A stretch of DNA of 64,000 bases, from positions 62,001 to 126,000 of the forward strand of contig NZ_SADD01000006.1 in NCBI RefSeq assembly GCF_004005565.1, read 5' to 3'. A model generated the notes under the pieces. The model did not search any database. It was given only the letters and a program-made list of their open reading frames with translations, and had not been told where the DNA came from. Every line of letters starts with the position of its first letter. Within the stretch, counting starts at the first letter, position 1. The DNA comes from Lujinxingia sediminis (GTDB lineage: Bacteria > Myxococcota_A > Bradymonadia > Bradymonadales > Bradymonadaceae). The position numbers were made by a program, and so were the translations under genes. Below are positions 56,464-64,000 of this stretch, in pieces.

Positions 56464-57027
56464 ATGCGTTGGATTCAGGTGTGGTTGGCGACGGTGGTCA
56501 CGACGGCGGTGCTGGTGGGATCGGTCACAGACGCGCAGGCGGTCGTGCGCGCCGGGGTCGACGTGCGCTGGATGCCGGTGGCCCTGGAAGACACCAAACT
56601 CGAAGAGGTGGAGTTGGGCGGCAGTCAGCGCCAGCTGGAAAGCCTGGGGGCCGGCGCCAGGTTGATGCTGGGGTTTGATGCCTTTGCGATCGGGGCCAAG
56701 GTCAACATTGCGCGTCACACCTTTGCCGACCCCGACCTTAGTTACACGCAGGTCGATACCAACCTGCAGGCGCGCTTCATCCTGCCGAGCACCCGTCTGG
56801 CGCTCTATGTGGAGGCCGGGCCTTCGATCGCGCTGGACCTTGCCAGTACCGGCTACAACGCCGGGATAGGCGCGGAGGTCGATGTGCTGGGCTGGCCGCT
56901 GGTCGACCTCAACTTAGGGATCGGGGCTCAGTACGCCCGGGTGCCGGTCAACGCAGGCCCGGGGTTGGAGCGGATCAACGAGGGATTGAGGGCTATCGTC
57001 TACGTGGGCTTCGATTTTTCGATGTGA
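56464..57027 (+). CDS. Small exported beta-barrel-like protein
   Basis: 187-residue exported protein: signal peptide ending near TDAQAVVRA, followed by strands typical of outer-membrane barrels (LGAGARLMLGFDAFAIGAKVNIA, TRLALYVEAGPSIALDL, LNLGIGAQYARV) and an aromatic ending (VYVGFDFSM). GAGAGG precedes the ATG. No family recognised; gene stands alone between the terminator and two unknown genes. Confidence 0.76.
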   Translation: MRWIQVWLATVVTTAVLVGSVTDAQAVVRAGVDVRWMPVALEDTKLEEVELGGSQRQLESLGAGARLMLGFDAFAIGAKVNIARHTFADPDLSYTQVDTNLQARFILPSTRLALYVEAGPSIALDLASTGYNAGIGAEVDVLGWPLVDLNLGIGAQYARVPVNAGPGLERINEGLRAIVYVGFDFSM

Positions 57028-57177
57028 GGCGGTCGGAGCGCCGGGCTGCCGGGTGGCGAGCGCGGCCTCTTTTCTGCTAATTTCTTGCGGGCGTCCCCGC
57101 TGCGATCAAGGCTCGTGCGTCCAGAGCCGGGAGACACGATGTCTCCGTGACCGCAGCATCAGACACGGACGCCTTGC

Positions 57178-57876
57178 ATGCAGCGAGAGTGGTATTTGAT
57201 CGACGATGAGGGGATTCATCGTCTGGATTTAGGGGAGCAGAACCCAGTGGAGTTCTGGGACGGCGCGAGCATCCGGGATGAGGAGAGCGGCCAGTGGCCG
57301 GGCTTCTCCCAGGTGGTCTTTGACGCGTCGCCATCGCGGGTGGTCGAGGCGCTTAAGCGCACCGCTCCGATGATGGAGATCGGATTGAAGGAGGTCACCG
57401 CCAGTCCGAAGCATTGGGAGGGCGGGGTGCTTGTGGCCACCGATGGCACGCTGACGCTGGTGGCGGAGCCGGGAGTCGACCTGGATGAGCGTTTTTTAGG
57501 CGCGGAGTGGGCCGAGGAGCTCTTTAGCGAGCTACGCTGCAGCGGCGCCTTCTTTGGCTATGAGCCGCATCTGGGAAGCCTGCACCTGACGATGTACGAG
57601 GAGGGGCACCCGCGCTTTGCCTGGTGCGACTCGTTGTTGCCCGGGCCCAGTTATGCGATGGTCTTCGAGTCCGACGGGCGGTGCACCAACGAAGACCCGC
57701 GTCAGTTTGCGCTGCGCGAGTTGGAGCTGCCGCCGACAAGTCCCCTGCTGGATCGCTACCACTTTGTGTGGGCGAACCTTCGCGCGCTGGGCGTTGAGGA
57801 GTTACGTCCAGAGCTCGAAGATCTGCCTATTGTGGCGGCAATGCAGATTCGAGAGAGCGATGAGGAGAGCGCATGA
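57178..57876 (+). CDS. Hypothetical cytoplasmic protein
   Basis: 232-residue soluble acidic protein with no signal peptide, beginning REWYLIDDEGIHRLDLGEQNPVEFWDG. Contains LGEQNPVEFWD, SGAFFGYEPHLGSLHLTMYEEGHPRFAWCDSLLPGPS and a C-terminal FVWANLRALGVEELRPELEDLP. I do not recognise a family or a catalytic pattern. Overlaps the next gene's start by four bases (ATGA), so it is coupled to the small Cys-rich lipoprotein. Start has no strong ribosome site. Confidence 0.7.
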   Translation: MQREWYLIDDEGIHRLDLGEQNPVEFWDGASIRDEESGQWPGFSQVVFDASPSRVVEALKRTAPMMEIGLKEVTASPKHWEGGVLVATDGTLTLVAEPGVDLDERFLGAEWAEELFSELRCSGAFFGYEPHLGSLHLTMYEEGHPRFAWCDSLLPGPSYAMVFESDGRCTNEDPRQFALRELELPPTSPLLDRYHFVWANLRALGVEELRPELEDLPIVAAMQIRESDEESA

Positions 57877-58217
57877 TCAAGCGTATGTTGAGCGTGTCGG
57901 CCCTGATGGTCAGTGTGATGATGGTCTCGGGCTGCGGGAACTTCGGCGGTGCCGTGGTGGGTGCGGAGTGCCGCGACGATCGTGACTGTGACCCGGATAG
58001 CCGCTGCCTGCGTGGCGACAACTACCCCTTCGGGATGTGCACCTACTCCTGCAACCGCCACGACGAGTGCCCGCCAAACACCGCCTGTGTGGACCGCAGC
58101 GGCGGGGTGTGTCTGCCGATGTGCGAGCGCTCGCTGGATTGTCGCGAAGACTACTACTGCGATGACGTACGCGATGAGCGTGGCGACCGACGCTCCAACG
58201 TGTGTGTGGGCGACTGA
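57873..58217 (+). CDS. Small Cys-rich lipoprotein
   Basis: 114-residue lipoprotein (lipobox VSGCGN) with 13 cysteines in the mature chain, in repeats such as CRDDRDCDPDSRC, CNRHDECPPNTAC and CERSLDCREDYYC. Likely a disulfide-cross-linked surface knob. Start ATGA overlaps the upstream stop. Confidence 0.82.
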   Translation: MIKRMLSVSALMVSVMMVSGCGNFGGAVVGAECRDDRDCDPDSRCLRGDNYPFGMCTYSCNRHDECPPNTACVDRSGGVCLPMCERSLDCREDYYCDDVRDERGDRRSNVCVGD

Positions 58218-58241
58218 GCCTCCAACACATTAAAAGCCTTT

Positions 58242-58277
58242 GAGCCGGCCTCCTTTTAAAGGAGGCCGGTTTTTTTG
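58242..58277 (+). terminator. Intrinsic terminator
   Basis: GCCGGCCTCC, a short TTTTAAA loop and GGAGGCCGG followed by a T-run; follows the small lipoprotein gene. Confidence 0.9.
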
Positions 58278-58399
58278 TGGGCGCTCCCTTGTCGCTCAAC
58301 GATCTGGGAGTAAGGTGTCGACGGTCGATCCCCCCCGGGTCGGGCGGCCGCGCCGGCCCTCGCCCCCCGTTGTCCCCCTCCCTGAAGCGAGTGAACCCG

Positions 58400-59272
58400 A
58401 TGCATCTTTATATTAGCCCGCGAATTGAGCAGCTCATCGATCTGGCGATCGATGAGGATGAGATCGGCTTTGATGTGACCTCTCAGGCGTTTTTTGCCGG
58501 GGAGTGGGGTAAGGCGGAGTTGGTGGCCAAGCAGGACTTTGTGTTGGCCGGTGCGCCGGTGGTTCGCGCCGTTTTTGCTCGGGTGGACCCGAGCATCAAG
58601 GTTGAGTTCGAGCGTGAAGATGGCGCGGCGTATCAGAAGGGCGAGGTGGTCGCGCGACTTCAGGGGCCGACCGTGTCGCTGTTGAGAGGGGAGCGCATCG
58701 CATTGAACTTCATGCAGCGCATGAGTGGCGTGGCCACGCTCACCGCCTCGTTCGTCGCGGCGTTGGGAGACTCGCCGACCCGGGTTGTGGACACGCGCAA
58801 GACGCTGCCCGGCTGGCGTGCCCTCGATAAGTATGCGGTGCTCTGCGGGGGCGGGGCCAACCATCGCTACAACCTGGCCAGCGGGGTGATGATCAAAGAC
58901 AACCACATCGCCGCGGCCGGCTCGGTGGCTGAGGCGGTCAAGCGGGTGCGCCTGCAGGCACCGCATTCGGTGCGTGTGGAGGTCGAGATCGACGAGGTTG
59001 AGCGCGTGACTGAGGCGCTGGAGGCCGGCGCTGAGATCATCATGCTCGATAATATGAGCCGTGAGCAGATGGTTGATGCGGTGGCGATCATTCGTCGTCA
59101 TGAGCGCGGCGCGCATGTTGTGATTGAAGGCAGCGGGAACATGACCCGCGAGCGCCTCAAGGGCCTGGGTGATGTCGGGTTGGATATCATCTCGGTGGGC
59201 GCGCTGACGCATTCGGCCAGCGCGGTGGACGTCTCGATGAAGTTGCGTGAGAGCAGCGGGAGCAAGGGATGA
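58400..59272 (+). CDS. nadC: Nicotinate-nucleotide pyrophosphorylase (carboxylating)
   Basis: 290-residue enzyme of de novo NAD synthesis, turning quinolinate and PRPP into nicotinate mononucleotide, CO2 and PPi. Markers: EIGFDVTSQAF, GERIALNFMQRMSGVAT, VVDTRKTLPGWRALDKYAVLCGG, HRYNLASGVMIKDNHIAA and ISVGALTHSA. Start is ATG at 58400; the open frame extends to 58277 but homology begins here. The stop overlaps the start of the BirA fusion (ATGA). Confidence 0.96.
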   Translation: MHLYISPRIEQLIDLAIDEDEIGFDVTSQAFFAGEWGKAELVAKQDFVLAGAPVVRAVFARVDPSIKVEFEREDGAAYQKGEVVARLQGPTVSLLRGERIALNFMQRMSGVATLTASFVAALGDSPTRVVDTRKTLPGWRALDKYAVLCGGGANHRYNLASGVMIKDNHIAAAGSVAEAVKRVRLQAPHSVRVEVEIDEVERVTEALEAGAEIIMLDNMSREQMVDAVAIIRRHERGAHVVIEGSGNMTRERLKGLGDVGLDIISVGALTHSASAVDVSMKLRESSGSKG

Positions 59273-60816
59273 ACGGCCAGGAACAACCTCCTATCGTGGT
59301 GCACGCTGAGGTGGGCTCAACCAACGATGAGGCACTCACAGCGCTGCGCCAGGGGGCTGCCCACGGCAGCGCTGTGGTCGCTGAGCAGCAGCTTGCCGGG
59401 CGCGGCCGTCGCGAAGATCGTGGTGAGCGTCGGGTGTGGTACTCCCCGGCCAACGCCAACGTGTACCTCTCGGTGGTCTTGCGGCCGCAGCTCGACCCGT
59501 CGCGGGTTTCGGGCATCACGCTGGCCTGCGGCGTGGAGATCGCCCGGGCGTTGCGAGCGCTGGGCGCGGGCGATGTGCAGCTGAAATGGCCCAATGACCT
59601 TTATATTGGCGAGCGAAAGCTAGGCGGAATCTTAAGCGAGGCGGCCACCGGCGCAGGCGGGTTCGAGGGCGTGGTGGTGGGGGTGGGAATCAACATCAAT
59701 GTGCCTGCCGACGCGTTTCCCGAAGATCTTCGCGGGCAGGCGACGAGTCTTTTGCGGGAGACGGGACGAACCTTTGATCGTCTCAGGATCATTCAAGAGG
59801 TGCGCGAGGCGATGTTGAGCGCATGCGCCCGTCTGGAGGCCGGGGGACTGAAGGACTTCGCCGAGGCGTTTGACGCGCTGGATGCCACCCGTGGACGCGA
59901 GGTTCGTTTTGAGCAGGAGGGCGTGGCGATGCGGGGCATGGCCGATGGCCTCTCGTCGCAGGGGGGGCTCTGGGTCAAGCGCGATACTGGCGAACGGGTG
60001 GAGGTGATGGCCGGTGAGGTCGTGATCTGCGGGCTGGGTCGGGGGAAGGTGGCCGGAGGCCCCGCGCCTGCGGCGCGGCCTGCCGCCGAGATTGAGGCCC
60101 ATGTGGAGCGGCTGCTCACCGCCCAGCCCGGTTCACCGCCGCAGGCACGCCGGGTAAGGCGGCGTTTTGCGCTGCGCGCCAATGAGCGCGTTGGCGCACG
60201 CTACTGCCGGCTTGAGGTGGAGGTCGACGCCGAATTTGAGTCGAGCTACCTGCGCCCGGGCCAGTACATTACGCTGGGGCTTGCGGGGCATCCTCCCAAC
60301 TTCTACGCGATCGCCGGGGTGCGCGGGCGAGTGTGGGAGTTTCTGATCGAGGCGGAGGGGGACCTGGGCAGTGCGCTCTCGGAGCTGGAGGTGGGGGCCG
60401 AGGTGGAGGTCAGTCTGGTGGAAGGCGGAGGCTTTGAGCCGGCCACGGGGCAGGGAAAGACCGCGTTGCTCTTTGCGAGCGGAAGCGGCGTGGCCGCGGT
60501 GCTTCCGCTGGTGGATCGCTGGCTCTCGGAGCCGGGCGGTCCCGAGCGGATCGCGCTCTTTTATGGCGAGCGTCAGGAGGAAAACCGGGCGTACGCCGAA
60601 CGTTTAAAAAGGCTTGAGGAAGCGGGCGTGGCGGTCTACCTCGCCGCCGAAGAGGGGGGAGCGTATCGCTACGTCCAGGATGCCTTTGAGGCCACCGGGT
60701 TGCCGGTGCATGATGCCGTGGTGTACGTGAGCGGCGCGGCGGTGATGCTCAAGGCGGTGACCGAGCGGATGATGGCCGCCGGCGTTGATGCCAGCCGCGT
60801 GCATATCAACATCTGA
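59269..60816 (+). CDS. birA: BirA-type biotin ligase fused to a ferredoxin-NADP-reductase-like domain
   Basis: 515-residue protein in one uninterrupted frame. Residues 1-~255 are a complete biotin-protein ligase without the DNA-binding HTH: EVGSTNDEAL, GRGRREDRGERRVWYSPANAN, LKWPNDLYIGERKLGG and GVGININV. A ~40-residue Ala/Pro linker follows (GRGKVAGGPAPAARPAAE). Residues ~298-515 look like a reductase: RPGQYITLGL, LLFASGSGVAAVLPLVDRW, IALFYGERQEENRAYAERL and VYVSGAAVMLKAVTERMM. The usual FAD-contact RxYS/T is replaced by NFYAIAG, so the flavin mode may be altered. BirA adds biotin to carboxylase carrier proteins; the reductase half is unexpected. Coupled to nadC. Confidence 0.9.
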   Translation: MNGQEQPPIVVHAEVGSTNDEALTALRQGAAHGSAVVAEQQLAGRGRREDRGERRVWYSPANANVYLSVVLRPQLDPSRVSGITLACGVEIARALRALGAGDVQLKWPNDLYIGERKLGGILSEAATGAGGFEGVVVGVGININVPADAFPEDLRGQATSLLRETGRTFDRLRIIQEVREAMLSACARLEAGGLKDFAEAFDALDATRGREVRFEQEGVAMRGMADGLSSQGGLWVKRDTGERVEVMAGEVVICGLGRGKVAGGPAPAARPAAEIEAHVERLLTAQPGSPPQARRVRRRFALRANERVGARYCRLEVEVDAEFESSYLRPGQYITLGLAGHPPNFYAIAGVRGRVWEFLIEAEGDLGSALSELEVGAEVEVSLVEGGGFEPATGQGKTALLFASGSGVAAVLPLVDRWLSEPGGPERIALFYGERQEENRAYAERLKRLEEAGVAVYLAAEEGGAYRYVQDAFEATGLPVHDAVVYVSGAAVMLKAVTERMMAAGVDASRVHINI

Positions 60817-60956
60817 GCGTCGGCGCTGGTCCGTGCTGTGTTCGCTGGCCCATCTTGTGGAGGTGGGGGGGCTGGGCTATGCTGGCGCGCCCGTTCGGGG
60901 CAACTTTCTTGAAGATTCGTGCGCCTGTCGCACACCTGCTTGAGTGAGGAGATGTC

Positions 60957-61778
60957 ATGTCGACGCCCGTATACCGTTTGATGGCGCATGCCTTTGTGGC
61001 GACGCATACCTGGGAGGCGTATCCGGATGTGCGCGAGGCGATGAGCAAAGCGGGTCTGAACAAAGACGGGGTGGAGCGCGGCAGGGCGCTGCTGGCCGAG
61101 GCGGAGGCGCTGGTCGCTGCGCGCAAAGAAGAATCGGCCGAAGATCGCATCAGCGAGCACGCCATCCATATGGCCGTGGCCGAGCTGGAGATGTGGTTGC
61201 AGACGGTGCGCGTCTCGTTGCGTCATAAGGTCAAAGCCGAGGAGGTGATCAAGCGCGCGCTGGATCATCACCTGCACGCCAGCGAGCACACTCTCAGCGC
61301 CGTGGCCGGTGCGCTGCGTACGCTGGCGGTGCTCCGAACCGACCCGCGCGTGGCCGAAGGGTTTGCCTCAAAGCGCGCGCTTCACGACCTGTTGATTCAT
61401 GGTCAGACGCTCTTGACCAAAGTCTTTACGCTGACGCGCCAGCGCCTGGAGCCGGGTCTGGGCACCACGGTGGCCCCGGCCTACGATGCGCTCGAGGTGC
61501 ATCGAGGAAAGCTGCTCGACTGGTTGATGGAACTGGATCGGGCGGTAAGCAACGTCGGCGACCGCCCCGATGTGGTGGGTCTTATCGCCTATGTGCCAGC
61601 GGGCGTCGGGCTGCCCCTGGGGGGTGCCTCCTTTGCTGTCACGCTGCACCAGCGCGCGCAGCAGAACCCGCCGGATCTGACCTCGGCCAGCGCCGATTGT
61701 GCCGGGTGGTCGCTGGGGCGCCAGGGGCGCAACCGCGAGAACCTGGGGCCGGGCTTTATCGAGCCCTCCTTCGACTGA
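60957..61778 (+). CDS. Helical protein of unknown function
   Basis: 273-residue, mostly helical soluble protein without signal peptide (VAELEMWLQTVRVSLRHKVKAEEVIKRALDH; KRALHDLLIHGQTLLTKVFTLTRQ). Two His-rich stretches (HAIHM and DHHLHASEHTL) might bind metal, but no known motif is complete. GAGGAG 6 bases before the ATG supports the start. Lies between the biotin-ligase fusion and a J-domain gene, 140 bp and 70 bp apart. No family recognised. Confidence 0.72.
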   Translation: MSTPVYRLMAHAFVATHTWEAYPDVREAMSKAGLNKDGVERGRALLAEAEALVAARKEESAEDRISEHAIHMAVAELEMWLQTVRVSLRHKVKAEEVIKRALDHHLHASEHTLSAVAGALRTLAVLRTDPRVAEGFASKRALHDLLIHGQTLLTKVFTLTRQRLEPGLGTTVAPAYDALEVHRGKLLDWLMELDRAVSNVGDRPDVVGLIAYVPAGVGLPLGGASFAVTLHQRAQQNPPDLTSASADCAGWSLGRQGRNRENLGPGFIEPSFD

Positions 61779-61848
61779 GCGTGTGTGAGCGGGGGGGATG
61801 TCGTGGTGTGGAGACGGGCTGACCTGTGAACCTGAACCTGTGGTGGCG

Positions 61849-62784
61849 ATGAAAGACGATCTTTACGGCATCCTGGGCGTCTCGAAAAAAACGGACGCGG
61901 CCACGATCAAAAAGGCGTATCGGAAGCTGGCACGGGAGAATCACCCGGACGTCAACCCGGGGGACGCCGCCGCTGAGGAGCGTTTTAAACGCATCTCGGC
62001 AGCGTTTGACGTGCTCAGCGATCCTAAAAAGCGCAAACTTTACGATGAGTTCGGCTTTGAAGGGCTTCGCGAGGGCTTTGACGCCAAACGTGCCCGGGCC
62101 ACCCGTCGGCGAGGCGGGGCGAGCGCGGCGGGGTTTGAGGGGGGCGCGAGCTTTGAGGATATTTTTGGCTCGATGTTCGGTGGCGGGGCCGGTCCGGGTT
62201 TTGGAGGGGCTGGTTTCGGGGGCGGAGCCGTCAACCCGCTCAAAGGGCGGGATAATGTGATGCCGGTGGAGCTCGACTTTATGCGCGCGCTCAAGGGCAC
62301 CGAGCTGACCTTTTCGGAAGGGGAAACCAAGACCTTTAAGGTGCGCGTGCCGGAGGGGACCGGCACCGGGGATCGCCTGCGAGTCAAGGGTAAAGGCGGC
62401 GCCGCGCCTCGTACCCGGCAGGGAAAGGGGGAGCGGGGCGACCTCCTGCTGGAGTTTAAGGTCTTGCCGCATCCGAAGTTGCGGCGCGAAGGGCTCGATC
62501 TCTATCTGGACGTGCCCATCACCGTTCCCGAGGCGGTGTGCGGTGCTTCGATCTCGGTGCCCACGCCCCACGGAGACTACACGGTGAAGGTGCCCGAGGG
62601 GGTGAACTCCGGGGCGAAGTTGCGACTGAAGGGTCAGGGGGTCAAACGCGGCACCCACCAGGGTAACTTCTATGTGGTCTTGCAGGTCCACACCCCCGAC
62701 CGCATCGATGATGCAACGCGCAAGGCGGCCACGCAGCTGGCCGGAGGCTACAGCCAGGATGTGCGCGCCGGGCTGAAGCTGTAA
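61849..62784 (+). CDS. DnaJ-family co-chaperone, CbpA type
   Basis: 311-residue J-domain protein that stimulates DnaK. Residues 1-~70 are the J-domain with the HPD motif in YRKLARENHPDVNPGD; a Gly/Phe-rich stretch (EDIFGSMFGGGAGPGFGGAGFGGG) follows, then two C-terminal beta-domains (CTD I/II) including PEGTGTGDRLRVKGKG and VKVPEGVNSGAKLRLKGQGV. No CxxCxGxG zinc fingers, so it is a type II/CbpA-like J protein. Start at ATG 61849; in-frame codons extend to 61798 without a ribosome site. Confidence 0.93.
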   Translation: MKDDLYGILGVSKKTDAATIKKAYRKLARENHPDVNPGDAAAEERFKRISAAFDVLSDPKKRKLYDEFGFEGLREGFDAKRARATRRRGGASAAGFEGGASFEDIFGSMFGGGAGPGFGGAGFGGGAVNPLKGRDNVMPVELDFMRALKGTELTFSEGETKTFKVRVPEGTGTGDRLRVKGKGGAAPRTRQGKGERGDLLLEFKVLPHPKLRREGLDLYLDVPITVPEAVCGASISVPTPHGDYTVKVPEGVNSGAKLRLKGQGVKRGTHQGNFYVVLQVHTPDRIDDATRKAATQLAGGYSQDVRAGLKL

Positions 62785-63032
62785 AGGCGGGCGGCGGCGC
62801 TTAGGTTTAGATGGGTACGCCGTGAGCTAGTGTTGCTGCCGTGTTGGTCTGCGGCGTTGAGGGCCGCAGCGGCTGCGTTGCAAAGGCTTGACGATGCGAA
62901 GCCATCGCCTTGCGTTTTGCGCCTTGCCCGTGCTGCCCTCAACGTCGCGGCCATCGACATCAACATCTGCTCTCGGCGTCGTAAGGGCGCCGCTGAGGCG
63001 CCGTATGCGAATCGACAACCCGGGGGGGAGCG

Positions 63033-64000
63033 ATGAGACGCTGGCTGGTGGCGTGCGCCTTGTGGGCGTGTGTGTTGACGCAGATCGGCTGTCAGACGGG
63101 GCCGGCCTGTGGAACGTTTCCGCTCGATGCCGATACCCGACGCTGTATGGTCTCGACGATCGACACGATGGTGCGCGAGCATTACCCCTTTGCGGAGCAG
63201 AAAGGGGTCGATATGACCATGTTTTTCAAGGGGTTATGGTCTTCTCTTGATGAGCCTGAGCTTGACGACGAGTCGTTTGTCCTCTCCCTGGCGCAGTCGT
63301 TGGCGATGCTTGAGGACGGTCATACCCGGCTGGAGCGTTTTCGCCTGGACGAGGTCGGTGCCCCGCCGGTGAAGCTGGCATTACGAGAGGGGCAGGTGGT
63401 GGTGCGCAGCGCGGCACCCGGGGCGGGGCTAAAGCCCGGGGAGGTGATTGAGACCATCGACGGCAAGCCCGCCCTCCCGGTGCTTCGCAGCGCTTTGGCT
63501 TCGGCCGAACGCGGCTCCGCTGGTGAGGTCTTGCTTCTCGGCGCTGACGCTGCGCTCGCCGGCGAGGTGGGAAGCGATGTGAGGCTTGAGACGGCTTCGG
63601 GGCGCGTGGTGCAGCTGACCCGCCAGACGGTGCTTCATGAGCCTTTCATCCGCCGCTTTGGCGAGATCGGCTACCTGCGCGTCAAAACTTTCGGCTTTAT
63701 CGATGATCTCGACCGTCTCGACCGCCTTATGAACGAGTTGATGGACACCCGGGGGTTGATCATTGACCTGCGCGACAATGGCGGGGGCTACCCCTCTGTG
63801 AGTGACGGGCTCTTCGGGCGACTTGTTACCGAAGACGGCGCGCTCTTCGCGCTGGTCGATCGCCAGGGGCGCGTGCATCGCCATATGCAGGCTCACTCTC
63901 GTGGAGAGACCTACACCGGCCAGGTGGTCGTGCTTGTGAATGAGGGCACGTTCTCCGCCGCCAACTACTTCGCGCACCGTATTCGCGAAGAGCATCGCGG
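63033..64000 (+). CDS. S41-family C-terminal processing peptidase, exported (3' end cut by window)
   Basis: First ~322 codons of a tail-specific protease-like lipoprotein (signal with ALWACVLTQIGCQTG). Contains a degenerate PDZ-like block (VVRSAAPGAGLKPGEVIETIDGKPA), LRVKTFGFIDD, the LIIDLRDNGGGYPSV loop and the region of the catalytic serine, NEGTFSAANYFAH (Ser308). Ends inside the catalytic domain. GGGGGGAG precedes ATG at 63033. Product would trim periplasmic or surface proteins; substrate unknown. Confidence 0.88.
   Translation, partial: MRRWLVACALWACVLTQIGCQTGPACGTFPLDADTRRCMVSTIDTMVREHYPFAEQKGVDMTMFFKGLWSSLDEPELDDESFVLSLAQSLAMLEDGHTRLERFRLDEVGAPPVKLALREGQVVVRSAAPGAGLKPGEVIETIDGKPALPVLRSALASAERGSAGEVLLLGADAALAGEVGSDVRLETASGRVVQLTRQTVLHEPFIRRFGEIGYLRVKTFGFIDDLDRLDRLMNELMDTRGLIIDLRDNGGGYPSVSDGLFGRLVTEDGALFALVDRQGRVHRHMQAHSRGETYTGQVVVLVNEGTFSAANYFAHRIREEHR

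Overview
This 64 kb, high-GC window looks like the chromosome of a predatory or marine delta-type bacterium (Myxococcota-like, most plausibly the Bradymonadia, close to Lujinxingia or Bradymonas). The clues are the dense load of lipoproteins with Asp/Pro-rich linkers, Cys-rich IgGFc-binding-type proteins, a CdnL/CarD regulator, a MXAN_2562-type outer-membrane barrel, a MYXO-CTERM-like C-terminal tail, and a PknB-type Ser/Thr kinase paired with a TPR protein. The assignment is inference from gene content. No rRNA, tRNA, insertion sequence, phage gene or CRISPR array was seen.

Layout. 1-9.4 kb: a truncated succinate-semialdehyde-type dehydrogenase, GluQ tRNA(Asp) synthetase, a lipoprotein, a coupled ATP-grasp ligase + P1 peptidase pair, an IgGFc-binding-type lipoprotein and a stand-alone E2 acyltransferase. 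9.4-17.7 kb: an intergenic repeat block, a lipase-like lipoprotein coupled to a FadL channel, a small HD alarmone-hydrolase-like protein, a lipoprotein, a small antitoxin-like protein, a pseudouridine synthase and an array of eleven 43/42-bp repeats. 17.7-28.4 kb: glyS, glyQ, a 12-bp satellite, asd, surface proteins, truA, a SurA/PpiD-like lipoprotein, a small unknown protein and cdnL. 28.5-39.9 kb: Cys-rich lipoprotein, fused membrane/spermidine-synthase-like protein, EF-hand-like lipoprotein, tandem Usp protein, a TetR-etfB-etfA operon with a legible promoter and operator, and panB-panC. 39.3-45 kb: VWA lipoprotein with ScsD-like thioredoxin, LolA-like protein, HEAT protein and a metzincin lipoprotein. 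45.5-54.6 kb: kinase + TPR protein, then four near-overlapping genes for three large propeller-like lipoproteins and a barrel. 54.8-64 kb: KamA, a barrel, two unknowns, nadC overlapping a birA that is fused to a flavin-reductase-like domain, a helical unknown, a CbpA-type J protein and a truncated S41 protease.

How genes work together. Housekeeping clusters (glyQS, asd, panBC, nadC-birA, truA) are interspersed with cell-envelope functions. Fatty-acid use links the lipase-FadL pair and the TetR-etfBA operon. Most of the unknown biology is in surface lipoproteins, chiefly the 48.7-54.6 kb operon.

Best candidates for something new: the BirA-reductase fusion (59269-60816), the four-gene propeller-lipoprotein operon (48749-54598), the ATP-grasp/DmpA-type peptidase pair (3835-6212) and the two-dyad repeat array (17170-17636). 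All functions are read from sequence motifs without a database search.
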